A DNA stretch of 64,000 bases, taken from contig JBITNC010000001.1 of assembly GCA_050084985.1 (NCBI GenBank), positions 213,404,001 to 213,468,000 of the forward strand, written 5' to 3'. The notes beneath the pieces are model-generated. The model was given only the letters and a program-made list of their open reading frames with translations, was not told where the DNA came from and did not search any database. The stretch's first letter is position 1. Each line of letters opens with the position of its first letter. A program made the position numbers and the translations under genes. This document shows, piece by piece, positions 1 to 11,750 of the stretch. The DNA comes from Nageia nagi. Lineage: Eukaryota; Pinophyta.

Positions 1-402
1 TAAATGAGCATATTGTTGACATTTAAAACATTTTTTAACATATTCACAACAATCTTTTTCCATAGTTGGCCAATAATACCCCCTTTGTATTAATCATTTT
101 ACAATTGCAACACCATTAAAATGTCCTCCACATGTTCCATCATGGGCAGAAGATATAGCCTTTTTAACATCATTCCATTCAAGACATCTGAGTAAAATAC
201 CATTAAAATTTCATCGATGTAAAATGTCCCCTAACAAACAATATTTAGTTGCTTTAATTTTAAAAGCTCATCGTGTTGATTTATTAAGGTTTGTAGGAAG
301 ATTTCCAAATTTTAAAAAGTCTATCAATTCTTTGTACCAATTATCTTTATCATTTATGTCAATATTTAATACATTTTTTTCTTCATCTTCCTATTGTAAC
401 GA
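1..402 (-). pseudogene. Integrase N-terminus (HHCC zinc domain), element 1, partial
   Basis: The minus-strand translation runs from a W-Y-K-E linker (about 350) through ISSAHDGTCGGHFNG (about 120-165) and GYYWPTM to C-x-x-x-x-V-x-K-C-x-x-C-Q near 20-60. This is the H-H-C-C zinc-binding module that starts plant Ty3/gypsy integrases: it follows RNase H and binds DNA ends during integration. The catalytic DDE core lies off the window. Three in-frame stops are visible. It follows the second RNase H directly, as expected in a pol polyprotein. Confidence 0.8.
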
Positions 403-936
403 TGATTGAGATAATTGAATTATCTCAACTTGAATTGAAGATTGTTTAGGATCCTTTGGGATAAGAGATCTAATAGAAGCCATAGCATCTGCAAATCTAT
501 TAGATGATCTTGGTGCTGCTATAATAAATCGATCAAAAGATTTTAATAATTCTTCAACTAACACTTTATACTTTTGAAGTAAAGGCTCTTTACATTGATA
601 AATTCCTTTCAATTGATTTACAATGAGTAAAGAATCTCCAATAAGTTTTATTCTTTTAAGTTTTAATTTAATAGTAGTTTTTAATGCTAATATCAAAGCT
701 TCATATTCCATATTATTATTAGTACAAGGAAATTTTAGTTTGAATGAATAAGGTATAGGGATACCTTGCGGTGTTATGAATACAACACCTGCTCCACCAC
801 CTTGTTCACATCGAGAACCATCAAAGTGTATTATCATATCCCAATCATTTTCAAGTTTTATAGGTATTTCAATTTGATCTAATTGAAACACTCTATCATC
901 AGGTAATTCAATGACAAGTGGTTTATCATCTTGCAA
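391..936 (-). pseudogene. Second RNase H (archaeal-type), element 1 pol
   Basis: An open stretch of 181 residues carries the RNase H active-site series: HFDGS (about residue 38), NNNMEYEAL with the catalytic Glu (about 75), IGDSLLIVNQL with the second Asp (about 100) and NRFADAMAS (about 147), where family members usually have N-x-x-A-D-A-L-A. This extra RNase H is a hallmark of Tat/Ogre-type Ty3/gypsy elements and removes RNA from the RNA-DNA hybrid during reverse transcription. It is the least damaged domain of the element. The upstream frame to about 1125 continues into the first RNase H after one stop; the Met at 936 is not a real start because this is an internal part of pol. Confidence 0.85.
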
Positions 937-1584
937 TGGGGCCTCAGCAAGATAATCAGCAATTACTTATCCGTTTATTGACTTTTGTCCAATAAAATGT
1001 AAATCAAATTTAGTTAAGTGCATTATCCACTTTATAGTTCTTGAATTTTGATAAGTTTTATTCAACATATATTTCAATGGATCTACTTTAGAAATGACAT
1101 ATGTTGTATGATTAAGCATATAATGTCAAAGTTTTTTAGTAGCAAAAACAACATCAAGACATAATTTTTCCAAATATATATACTTAATCTCGTAGCTCAC
1201 TAGGGTTCTACTCAAATAATATATAGCTTGCTCTTTATTATGTTCATTCTTTTGAGCAAGCATTGTCCCTAAGGCGGTTTTAGTAGCTAAAATATATAAC
1301 AAAAAGGGGACATCTTTTCTTGGTGAACTTAAGACAGGAGGAGATAATAAATATCTTTTAATTTCATCGAATGCATCTTGTTGCTCTTTTCCCCAATGAT
1401 ATTCTATCCCCTTTTTTAATAATTTTGTAAATGGTTTACATTTATCAGAAAGTTGAGCTATAAACCTTCTAATGGCTTGTAACTTACCCTCTAAACTCTT
1501 TAATTGTTTTAGATTTGCAAGAGGTGGCATATCTACTACTGCCTTCACTTTTCTAGGATCTATTTCAATTCCTCGTTGAGACAT
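937..1584 (-). pseudogene. Retroviral-type RNase H and RT connection, element 1 pol
   Basis: Residues include the RT thumb/connection signature (PRKVKAVVDMPPL, LEGKLQAIRRFI, FTKLLKKG, WGKEQQDAFDEIK) and then the first RNase H (about 1290-1130: LYILATKTALGTMLAQ, ending YYLSRTL and E-x-x-C-L-D-V-V-F-A). The frame continues after a stop near 1125 through HYMLNHTTYVISKVDPLKY down to DYLAEAP near 937. The usual catalytic Asp early in this domain reads I-L-A-T, so it is probably inactive. A +/-1 frameshift near 1580-1625 separates it from the RT. Confidence 0.85.
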
Positions 1585-2290
1585 AATAAATCCTAATAAT
1601 TTTCTTGAAGTTACACCAAAAACACATTTTTTTTGGATTTAACCTTACTTTATGTTCTAATAATCTATCTAAGACTTTAATTAGATCTTTTCCATGATCT
1701 ACTCGATATTTAGATCTAACCAACAAATCATTGACATAATCTTCTACTATGTCGTGCATATAGTCATGGAATATATAAGTCATAGCTCTTTGATAAGTTG
1801 CCCCGACATTTTTCAATCCAAAAGGCATAACTTTATAACAAAAAGTACCCCAAGGAGTTATAAAAGCCATTTTATGTTGATCTTTAGTAGCTATTTTTAT
1901 TTGATTATAACTAGAAAACCTGTCCATCAATGATAACATATCATGTCCTGCTGTTGAATATACTAGATTTTCAATGCTAGGTAGTGGGAAATCATCTTTA
2001 GGACAAGCTTTGTTAAGATCATGAAAATCTATGCATATTCTTATTTTTCCACTTGGTTTTTTCACAGGTACCATATTAGATATCCAATCTGAATAATCTA
2101 TAGGTTGTATAAATTTGGTTTCTAATAATTTTTAGAGTTCTTTTACCATTAATGCTATAGTAGGATGCATCTTACGCAATTTTTGTTTAATGGATTTAGC
2201 ATCAGGCTTTAATGCTAAATTATGTACTACTAATTTAGGATCTATCCCAGGCATGTCTGCATATGACCATGCAAATACCTTTTCTCATTC
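1565..2290 (-). pseudogene. Reverse transcriptase, element 1 pol
   Basis: The RT palm and fingers are clear: VPVKKPSGKIRICIDFHDLN, the plant Ty3/gypsy LNKACPKDDFPLP box, then KMAFITPWGTFCYKVMPFGLKN. The polymerase box reads YVNDLL instead of YVDDLL, so the first of the two metal-binding Asp residues is lost (GAT to AAT on the coding strand). The segment upstream of the Met at 2074 continues in frame as L-E-T-K-F-I-Q-P and D-Y-S-D-W-I, confirming that Met is internal. The frame breaks near the A/T run at 1625-1635 in front of the C-terminal part. Confidence 0.9.
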
Positions 2291-3340
2291 TTTTAATAAG
2301 GTTATAATTTTTTATTGTTCATTTTCTATGAGGTTTTCTCCTAATTGAATAATTTTAAGATCTTGAGGATCATTACTAATATTTATTTCTAAAACCTTTT
2401 CAGTAAGCATATGTGACCCTTCTTCTAATTGATTTGGTACTAGTATCCAACCATTATCATTAACACTATATTCTTCATCGTATTCTTGAGTTTGTTCATT
2501 CATGCATACTTAACTTTCATAGGAACCAAGTATGTGATCTACATTTTTGAATTCATGTACTGAAGTATTAGATGATATAAGAGAGAAATCAGCAATCATT
2601 TCATTTGTAGAAGTATTGGCTATTATTTTGATTAAATTTTGATTTTTGTTAACTTCATCTATTCATTCATTATTTTGATCTTCAATATCATTCTCTTTTA
2701 TTGTAACCATATTTACCGATGGTATATATGCATATGAAATGATTGATGATTCAACATTTTTATTTATTTTTTCTTGTATATGTCTTGGTAAACCCAAATG
2801 ACTCTAGAGTGGCTCAATATTATTAATAAAGAGCCTTTTGACACCTTCTAAGACATCCATTTCACTTAATTGTCCTTCACTTATATCAACAACTTCTTGT
2901 ATTATGGATTTTTTCTCTAAGATTTCTTTGTTATAATCCAAATTTTCTTCTTCTAAATTTCCTAATTTATCAAGATTTTTATATCCATTCTTATAACCTA
3001 ATCCACTTTTATCAGTGGGATCTTGGTATTGTAATTCAATTATTTCTTGGGGACCTTGTTCATATCGACCCAATCCTCATCCTTGCCAATTACATTTGTT
3101 AAAATAGTTTAAGACAAATGTTCTTGAACATGGCGATAAATATTTCATATCATTATCAAAATTTCCTTCATATATTTGATTGGGTATTATTGACACAGGA
3201 TCTACTATCCCTGGATAGATGAACATTGTCTGATTAGGTACTTCTCCTAAAGGCACTATTTGTCCAATCACACTAGGTGATTCAGATAATCTTCCCATTT
3301 CTTGTGATGAAGGTATACTAAATACCACATCATCTACATG
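2291..3340 (-). pseudogene. Protease-RT linker of element 1 with G-patch-like motif
   Basis: Several short open stretches (2312-2503, 2804-3073, 3077-3328) form the variable linker between protease and RT. Around 2990-3090 the reading G-L-G-R-Y-E-Q-G followed by SGLGYKNG resembles the glycine-rich G-patch-like segment found after protease in many Tat-type elements. No catalytic domain is visible. At least three stops or frame changes break it. Confidence 0.5.
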
Positions 3341-4060
3341 ATATTCTCACATCCCTAAATCCATTAATTTAATCTTTACTGGATATACATCGGATGAGTT
3401 ATTATTATATGTAGTATTTACTTGTTTTGATGAAGATGCTCCATGCTTTTTATCTAAAGTTTTAGCAACTTTTTCCCAAGTATCTTTATCTTGTATGACT
3501 ATATCATTTTTTACTTTTATGAATTCAGATTGATTCATATTTTTGTTCATTAAGATAGTTGATAGATTGGGAGATGGTAATGTCACTTCATTTGTATCAA
3601 AAATTAAATTACAATGTGAATAAGGATCTAGGTCTTTAAACATACAATGAACTTTATCCTTGTAGATGTACTTTAAACATCCATGATAAGTTGATGGAAC
3701 ACATTGCATTTCTCTAATCCATGGACATCCTAAAAGAACATTATATTGTATAATATTTCCTTCAATTATATGTAATAAAGTTTGAATGGTTTTAGCACCT
3801 ACTATAATTGGTAGCACTATCGATCCCAAGGTTGAACACATTGCATCATTAAAAGCACTAATTTGCAAAGAAGGAGCTAAGATAATTATTTCTGGTAAAT
3901 TTAGCTTTTTATATGCAGCATTTGAAATTATATTTATGGCTGAACCCTCATATATTAAAATTATTTTAAATAATTTTCCATCTGCCTTACCAATTATATG
4001 TAAGGGTGGATCAAGTCCGCCTGGTCCATCGTTATTTAATTTTTCTTATTCATAGAAGGT
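3341..4060 (-). pseudogene. Aspartic protease, element 1 pol
   Basis: The open stretch of 173 residues at 3347-3868 is the C-terminal half of the protease; the frame continues upstream to about 3990. The active-site loop reads Y-E-G-S-A-I-N-I-I, where relatives (element 2, about 41480) have D-E-G-S, so the catalytic Asp is replaced by Tyr. Downstream features are LQISAFND, LGSIVLPI and YNVLLGCPWI (the ILG-type flap partner in this family). This enzyme normally matures Gag and Pol; here it is inactive. Confidence 0.75.
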
Positions 4061-4579
4061 GATACTAGGTTGTTGAGATATTCTTAAACTTTCAACTATT
4101 GAAATGAAGTTATTGGGGTTACTAATATCCACTTGAATTTCTTGTAGAATTTGATTCATAGCTTCCCTATAACTCTTAAACTATTGTAATAATTCAAATA
4201 AGGTCATCTTTACTAGAGACATTTTTAACTGTCATTGAAGAACACCTTTTATCGAAACTTTAGGTTGCTGCGGAGGAGGTATAGGTTGTATATTAATTGG
4301 GTTTGATATCGATTGATTTTTTTGAGTATTATCTTATTTATTCTGATATTGTTATGCTCTTGTGGCTATACCAATCATATGTATTGAATCATCTATAGTT
4401 CCTATAAATGGTATATCCTTATTATCACATGCATAATTCAGTTGATTGGGGATAATTTCCACATTATTAGCTTGATGTGAAGGTAAGGGGTTTTGATATA
4501 TCCCTAAATTTTGATTTGAAGGCACAATAGGATTATCCACATCTATCTTTTGACTATCTATCAAGTCTTGAATCTTATG
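4061..4579 (-). pseudogene. Gag C-terminus / gag-protease spacer, element 1
   Basis: This is the continuation after the zinc knuckle at 4580-4620. Readable blocks include NPLPSHQANNVEIIPNQ (4352-4564) and M-S-L-V-K-M-T-L-F-E-L (about 4170-4220), which matches the M-S-L-F-E-L-L segment of element 2 at 41735. It is low-complexity and broken by several stops. No enzyme motif is seen. Confidence 0.5.
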
Positions 4580-6986
4580 CTATAAAGTGTGACATTTATT
4601 TGTATTATGTCCCTTTTGTCTATGATAAGCACAAAATTCATTCTCCTTATACCATTTATTTTCTTTAGCATTAGGATTTTTAGGCCTTATATTAGGTAAT
4701 GTAATCATACCATTATCACATAATTTTTTAAGTATTTTGGCTAATGGTTCTGATATTGGAGTAAAATTTCTTTTAGGTTTAGGTTTAGCACTTTCTTCTA
4801 TTTTTGAAGAAGGACCATAATTTTCTATCATAGCTATTTGATTATTTTGTGGTTGTTTACTAATGTTCTCATTTTGATTACCTTTTTTATATTCTTTTTT
4901 CTTGAGTTTTAGCTCTCCATCTTGAATTTTAACTCTTTCTATAACTACTGCCTGAGCAATAGCTTCTTCAAAAGTTTTATGTTGTTGAATTTGGAGAACA
5001 CTAGCTATTGGTCTTAAATAGCTTTGGCTAAATAATTTAACCAATTCTTCTTGTGGTATTGTATAAGGCATACTAGTGAGTATAGCTCGCCATCTTGAGA
5101 TGTAATCTTGTATGGTTTCATCAGGAAATTGTTGCAATCTCGTAAGATCTGTAATTGAAGATTTTTCTTTAATATTGATTCTAAAATGTTCAAGAAATTG
5201 ATTAGCCAATTGTTCGAACGTATATAAACTATGCATAGGTAAACTGTTATACCAATCCAAAGCTTGGCCTGCGAGTGTCATAGGAAATATATGTAACATT
5301 AATGAATCATCATTGGCTATCTGATAACTAGAAAATGTAAATTTCCTCAAGTGTTCTTTGGGATCTTCTCTTCCTTTAAATGGCTCTATTTTAGGAAATT
5401 CAAACCTATATGGTAGTTTCTTTTTTGGAACACTTGGATGAATAGGCTCATTGCAAATATTCTTGTAATTTAACTTTTGAAGTCCTTGAACATTCATTTC
5501 TTGATTTATAAAATCCTTCATAAAGTTTTCTAATTCTTTATCGGTTCTATGACCTTGAGTGTGCCTATGATGTCTCTGAGTATTTGGATCCTTTTCTGAA
5601 ATTGATCTTGAAATGTAAGACTCATAGTCAGAAGGAATTTTTGACAGTGGTGGAGGTAATATTTTAAGAGGTGAATGTCATCGCAGAATAGGGATTCTAG
5701 GAGGTTTTTGGGATATCCCTTTTTCATGTAGATCTTCTCCCTTATAATCAAGTTGTCTTGTTTGATTTTGGGTTTGTTCAACCCAACTTTTAATAGAATC
5801 TCACTTTTGTTTATCATATAATTTTTGAAGTTCTAATTCCTTATCCATTTCCTTTTGTAATAAAAATGGCTATCTCTCTATCCAACACTTCTTATTTATC
5901 TAAGTAAGGATCTCAATATCTTTGTATTTGACTTCCTTCAGGAGTTTCCGATTTCAAATTCCTTATTTTTTGATATTCATCCCACTATCTTTGTTTTTCT
6001 TTCTCCATACGTAGATATTGTTCCCTCTTTATTTTTTTGTTTTCTAATTCTTTAAGTTGTAATTCTTGTAAATGAAGTTGAATCTCATGCTCTTTATGAA
6101 GTCTTTTCTTTTCTTATTCCAAGAACTCACTTCTTTCTTTGTTTGCTTGTTCTTGTTCTATGAATTTTCTTTTATCTCTAAGAAATTTATCTTCCATTTC
6201 TTTTAATTTATCCTCTTGTTCTTGCAATTTAATAAGTTCATCGACTTTTCTTTTTTCTTCCTCTAGGATATATTGCATGTCTGCAGCCTTTTTAATATTC
6301 TTAGCATATACTTTCATGAATCTTTTACCAGCTGTTGTTTTATATAATTATCATTTTTATAGTTCTTCATAAGAAGGCATCTCTTCTATTTTAAACTTAG
6401 ATGTCCTTCTATTTGATCCTTCTTTTGTGGAATAAGATTTTTTTGTTTGTTTTATTGATGCTTCCTTTCTTCCTAATTCAAAAGAAAAACAAGATCCCTC
6501 CTTTTGAATTGAAGAACTAACTCTTCGACCATCTGATAATTGATGATTGATTCTTTCATATTTAATTTTATATGGCTCAGTCTATGGTACCGCTATGGTT
6601 CCGGCCCGAGATTTAGCCTCATCAATTTCTAAGTTATCAAGCTTTTGGTCTATTTTTTCTACATCTCCCAATAAACTAAAAGATGTCTTAGGAATATCCC
6701 TATGATTAGCTAGGCAACGATGAATTTCAATCAATTCTTCATCTAACACTTGCGTTCCATTCCTTGCGATAGGATTATCTATAATTTATCTTTGTGATCT
6801 AGATTGATTATAACCATAATCACCATCTTTATCTACATAATGAACTACCCGTGAATTTGATTCATCTAAAGGAGGTGGCCTCCTAATTGAATATTCTATC
6901 AAATCCATGTTGTCTGAATCTATTTTTTGCATTTCAAATGGATGTTCTCACATTTTCTTAGCGGTCATACTTCTAGTTTGAACCAT
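4580..6986 (-). pseudogene. Gag of element 1 (capsid and zinc knuckle)
   Basis: I place the start at the ATG at 6986 because it opens with MVQTRSMTAK, the N-terminus typical of plant Ty3/gypsy Gag. The N-terminal part (6986-6330) is polar and broken by a few stops. A Lys/Glu-rich coiled-coil-like stretch lies at 6114-6317. The best preserved part, 4580-5521 (313 residues), holds the retrotransposon capsid domain (FPKIEPFKGREDPKEHL, W-Y-N-S-L, FEQLANQFLEHF, L-x-Q-x-P-D-E-T-I-Q-D-Y-I-S-R-W) and a zinc knuckle of the C-x2-H-x4-H-x4-C form (CAYHRQKGHNTNKC). Gag forms the particle and binds element RNA. At about 800 codons this Gag is long. Confidence 0.85.
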
Positions 6987-8773
6987 TTTAAATATCATAA
7001 ACAAACATCGTAAACAAGAAACTCTATTTTTATCTTTTAGATTATATTTTCGAGAAAATAATTTAATGCACAAACATCCTATATGCAAACTTACTTTTAA
7101 CGATGTGATTATCTTCTTTAACTTTTTCGCATATTTTTAATGTCTAAATTAAATGAACGATATTGGTTGTTTATTTTTAATCTTTTTAATTTTCCTAGTT
7201 TGTTTTGACTAGTCAAGTGTTAAATAAGGTAGGTTGGGTAATTCTAACATTTGCAAGTTTCTATAGCTTTTGGCTTGGTTCTAGATGAGTCTCTTTTTTG
7301 ACTCCTACCTAAAGGAAAGTTACCTTGGTCATCACTTCCAAGTGTAATAGGCTCTATGGTTTTAAGTGCATTATGCCAGTGGTTATAAAGAAGTAAGAAT
7401 TAACAGTTGGTAGTGACATCCAACTCGTTAATGTTCAATTATTTCTTAAGGCCTTATGAAATGCATTTAAACAAGTAAGATACATTTATGCATACTACCC
7501 TCCCAAACATTCATGTCCATTTACTTATCTTATTTTAACATGATACAATCAAAATTTATTTTTAATGAGTGTTAACCTTAATAAACCCGTTATTCTTTTT
7601 AATTATAATGTGATTCATTATCCAACCTATTAATGATGTTCATTAACCCCTTCCAGCTGTGGAAGTATTATGTGTGATAAATTCACTCTTCTTACTAGTC
7701 ACATATCTCTTCAACCTCCAATGGAGTGGTAAGAGCAGACTTGGTAAGAAGCTGTTAAGCGTGGATAAATTAGTTAAGTGAGGTTCAATTACTCCTCCAA
7801 GAGTCACATATCCCTTCAACCTCCAATGGAGTGGTAAGGGCAAACATCTTTAAGAGTTTTAATGTGAAGTATATTTCCAAAAATGAAATGTGAATAAATT
7901 TTACCTCTTTCACTTAACTTATTTCTGATCACTTAAGATCGCATAAAGCGCAAAAGTGAGAGCATACTTTGTCAAGTGAAAGTACTTAATGTATTCAAAT
8001 TTCCCCAAATTCATTAACCTTTTAATATGATTAAACTACCCAAAAACTTGATTCATTTACCTTAGGTTCATTCCAAATTAAGTGTGGTTCATTTACTCCT
8101 TCCAATAGTGGAAGTATTATGTGTAGTAAATTACTTCCTCTTACTAGTCACATATCCCTTTGACCTCCAATGGAGTGGTAAGGGCAGACTTGGTAAGAGG
8201 TAATTATATGTGGATAAATTAACCAAATTAATGATAATGTGAATACAAAAGAAAAGAATAATTAATTACCCCTTCTTATCAGGTCTATTCTAGTCACCTT
8301 AGATCGCACGAAGTGCAAAGGGAGAGCATAATTAGACAAGATAAAAAGTATTTAATGTATACGTACCCTTAACCCAAAACATTAAAAATAAATACATAAC
8401 ATTATACATAAAATAAATTAATAACAAATGCATTTAACCTTTTCACTACCCATTTCCTAGATGCACTCTAAGCAGAGAGATCACACACAGTTTTACCAAC
8501 TTTCATTTTAAATATATAATTACACTTACTGTATCTAGGTCAGATTATAAAACATACCAATTTTTCAGAGATCGTTGATGATTTCACAGAGATCATTGCC
8601 AATTATAGCACGATCATCGATGATCCAGAGAACACAGAAAACAAAAACAAAGCAACAGATCAAACAGATTAAGTTAGTATGTAATTCCACAAGATGCAAA
8701 TAAATTTAAAAATAAAACCAAAACAATATGTAATTGATCCTATTTTTGCTTCAATTTTCTGAAATGCATGCAA
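6987..8773 (-). other. Untranslated leader of element 1
   Basis: This stretch lies between PBS and gag start and has no domain-bearing ORF. It is homologous in order and wording to the leader of element 2 (43565-44687 and 52483-53254). A segment around ACCTCCAATGGAGTGG occurs three times (about 7699-7740, 7804-7843, 8148-8188). Small open frames here (for example 7643-7843) arise from these repeats. A long repeated leader could hold packaging or translation signals, but that is inference. Confidence 0.6.
7699..8188. repeat. Three-copy leader repeat with short palindrome
   Basis: Three copies of about 40 bp (about 7699-7740, 7804-7843, 8148-8188) share TCACATATC, CAACCTCCAATGGAGTGG and AAGRGCAGAC-like ends. 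Each contains CTCCA-A-TGGAG, a perfect 5-bp inverted repeat around one base. A weaker version is seen in the element 2 leader near 44520-44560 and 44620-44655. Confidence 0.6.
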
Positions 8774-8794
8774 GGAGCCCTCCTTCTAGTTCCA
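8774..8794 (-). promoter_or_regulatory. Primer binding site of element 1
   Basis: On the minus strand, three bases after the LTR end, the sequence reads TGGAACTAGAAGGAGGG followed by CTCC. Element 2 has the related TGATGCTAGGAGGCCCC at the same three-base spacing from its LTR (53256-53272). The shared position and TGG-type start support a PBS. I do not assign the tRNA. Confidence 0.65.
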
Positions 8795-8797
8795 GAT

Positions 8798-11750
8798 TGT
8801 GTATATCAAATTATGAACCTAAAATGCAATTTAGATAGATAAATCATTCAACATAATTAATCATGAACATATTTGAAAATACATATCAATAATAATAATG
8901 ATATTATATTCTAAAGTATTTGAATACAAAAAGTGAGTTTTTATTGATCTATTTTAATCAGCATCGGCAGTGATCATTATGGATCAGTAACAATCAGTGC
9001 GGATTGGTAACGATTGAAGCATGACTCTACATTCTCTACACCATCATTATGTTCATTATAAACCTTTGGCCTTTGTTATCAATCTGGTGAATCATCGTCG
9101 ATCGATCTTTGAATCATCGATGATCGGATCTATATGCATTGGAGTAATCTTCACAGAATTTTGAAGTGTTTTTGTCTATTCCTTGTTGTTCTCTTTCACG
9201 CTTACTTCCATCATTCTTTTTTTGTATTGACCTTGCACATAGAAAATGAATGAAGCATCAAAAGCATACCTATTCATACATATTAATCAGCAAATGAATA
9301 ACATAATATGGAAATATAATTGATATTGGATTTGCTATTAATCAAGCTTACAACATTTTGCTAATAATCTCCTGATTTGATTTCGGCAGAGCTTTGCTAC
9401 AGTAAGATTGGGTCCCTTTTGTTCATGTACAAAGCATCAATTTATAAGTTCAAAAGTTTGTTATGTATTTGTTTTGGCATCACAAGATTCCAGGTAACCT
9501 CTCGAACTAAATTTTGACATGTTATTATCTTCCATCTGTATCTATGATTACAAATTGTACGTATTAGGCTATTCCAGGCTTAGATTTATCTATTGTTTAA
9601 CTATTCATGGATCATCAATGATCCTGAGAGATCATCGATAATCATATCGGATCATCATCAATTACTTAGTGATTTTATAAAATGGTCTCTCTATGGTCAT
9701 TTTTTGATGACAAGGGTCCTAAGACCACTTGTTTTATATATGTTTGAAAAGATTGATCCGATAATATAATTTTAAATCTTATTTAATGCTTTTATAAGGA
9801 GTTGTAATTATTATATATTCATACATAATAAATTCTTTATTGAAGCCCCAATTTACTTTACTTGCAATCATGAGTTCATTTTAATATCCCCAGGAGTTTT
9901 TCTGGAGCAAACAAAATAGGCTAGAGTCAGTAGATAAAGCATTCTAGAATGAAATGATGACATCACAGAAGAAAGGATAAAGCTTAGTTGTGGAAAAGCC
10001 CAGGTTCTGGAAGAGGTGAGGTTAGCAAGAGATAATCAAAGAAGCCAAAGCCCATAAATTAAGTGTTTCGAAAGTAAAGCATTCTGAAATAAAATGATGA
10101 CATCATAGAGGATAAGATAGTCGCATTTTGGTAAAGATCGGGTTTTAGAGATGATGAGGTTAGCAAGGGGTGAGTAAAAAGGTTGGAATCAATAGATAAA
10201 GCATTCTGGAAGGAAATGATAAAGCTCAGTTGTGGAAAAGCCCAAGTTTCAAAGATAATGAGTTAGCGAGGAGTGATCAAATAGCTAGAGCTAATGAGTA
10301 GAGCATTCTAGAAGTATGAAGATGATGTCACGGGGAGAATAATGTTCACATTTTTGAATGAAACCGGGTACCAGAAGTGATGAGGTCAGCAAGGAGTGAT
10401 CAAATAGCTAGAGCTAGTGAGTAGAGCATTCTGGAAGTAAGAAGATGACATCACAAGGAGAATAATGTTCACATTTTTGAATGAAATCAGGTCCCAGAAG
10501 TGATGAGGTCAGTAAGGAGTGATCAAATAGCTAGAGTTGGTGAGTAGAGCATTCTAGAAGTAAGAAGATGACATCATAGGGAGAATAATGTTCACATTTT
10601 TGAATGAAACTAGGTCCCAAAAGTGATGAGGTCAGTAAGGAGTGATCAAATAGCTGGAGCCAGTGAGTAGAGAATTCTAGAAGTAAGAAGATGACATCAC
10701 GAGGAAAATAATGTTCACATTTTTGAATGAAATCAGGTCCCAAAAGTGATGAGGTCAGTAAGGAGTGATCAAATAGCCAAATTTGATGAGTAGAGCATTC
10801 TGGAAGTAAGAAGATGACACCACAGGGAAAACAATGTTCATATTTTTGAATGAAACTGGGTCCTAGAAGTGATGAGGTCAGCAAGGAGTGATCAAATAGC
10901 CAGAGCCGGTGAGTAGAGCATTCTGGAATGTAGAGATGAGGCCAATGAGAGATCAGATCATAGTTATCAAGAAGCCATATCATTTACAATCTACCTTATT
11001 TTTGTAATATTCTGCCAAGCATCATATGTAGGTAGTATCAGTTAAAAGAAGGCTAGAATCTTGAAGCCATTTTTGTAAATGTTTCTATTCTGCAATTCTT
11101 GTAACTATCATTACTACAGTATAAGTATATGAAAATAAAGTGAAAGAAGGGTTAGAAACCTAGTATTGCTCTTTACATTTATTCTCAAAGACTTATAGTT
11201 TTTATCAGTAATATGAAACCATCTTGACCTTTCTTATCTAGCACTCGTAATTGTCATTCTTAATTTGGTTACATCATGGCAACTTGGCTTGTTTCCTGAA
11301 TGATAATTGTGATTTGCTAGTATAACTATGTCTGCTACATGGTAGAGTAAAGTTGATAAAATATTAGAGAGTGAGAGCTTGTACTGTAGCTGCTACACTA
11401 GATTTAGGCCAAGGTTTCACACAATATGAAAGCCTATGCTGAACTAGTGATCCACCTTTGCTTTCTCTCTTGTTACCCTAAGCCCTTTGCTTAAATTCCT
11501 TGCACTCTACTCCTTTTTATTTCCTTTCCTGTTACTTTTTCTATGCCCAATAGATAAGGAACTAGCCTTCTCTAGAGATCAAACTATCCCCATAGTCTAT
11601 TCTTGATTTACTTTGGTTAAGATTGTTCACGATGCATATATTACACAATCTTAATCAATAATTATTTTAATGTGATATATATTAGAAAAAATACTTGTTT
11701 TATTTATTTATTTATTAAATTAAAGATAGGGTTTATTTTGAGTGTCTACA
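8798..11750 (-). repeat. 5' LTR of element 1 (about 2.95 kb)
   Basis: On the minus strand it starts TGTAGACACTC at 11750, a common start in this LTR group (compare element 2 at 27813), and ends in CA at 8798 just before the PBS. It is more than three times longer than the 830-848 bp LTRs of element 2. The outer ends (11690-11750 and about 8800-9730) resemble that shorter LTR type, including several GATCATCGATGATC-like segments, while 9900-10935 is a tandem array. A secondary insertion inside the LTR is therefore possible. Confidence 0.65.
9920..10935. repeat. 123-bp tandem repeat array inside the LTR
   Basis: The segment GAGTAGAGCATTCT recurs at 10296, 10419, 10542, 10665, 10788 and 10911, an exact 123-bp period, and weaker units extend back to about 9920 (GCATTCT marks at 9939, 10079, 10201 and 10303). 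Each unit carries GATGAGGTCAGYAAGGAGTG and ATAATGTTCACATTTTTGAA. Because 123 is a multiple of three, a repetitive 150-residue frame opens on the minus strand (10531-10983); I do not treat it as a gene. Confidence 0.9.

Larger units (their letters stand above)
1..11750 (-). mobile_element. Element 1: Ty3/gypsy Tat/Ogre-like LTR retrotransposon, 3' part beyond the window
   Basis: Read on the minus strand the order is 5' LTR (8798-11750), PBS, leader, gag, protease, linker, RT, RNase H, second (archaeal-type) RNase H, and the first part of integrase at the window edge. A second RNase H domain after the retroviral-type one and before integrase is characteristic of the plant Tat/Ogre group, so I place it there. 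The upstream LTR edge is the tgtctaca at 11742-11750; the other LTR lies beyond position 1, so the target duplication cannot be tested (right flank ggtac). All domains are broken by stops or frameshifts and the RT and protease active sites are mutated, so the copy is dead. Its organisation matches element 2 at 26966-54105. Confidence 0.85.

Noticed and set aside
10531-10983. A 150-residue minus-strand ORF
   Set aside because: It is kept open only by the 123-bp repeat period, which is a multiple of three; the peptide is a repeat of one unit and has no domain.
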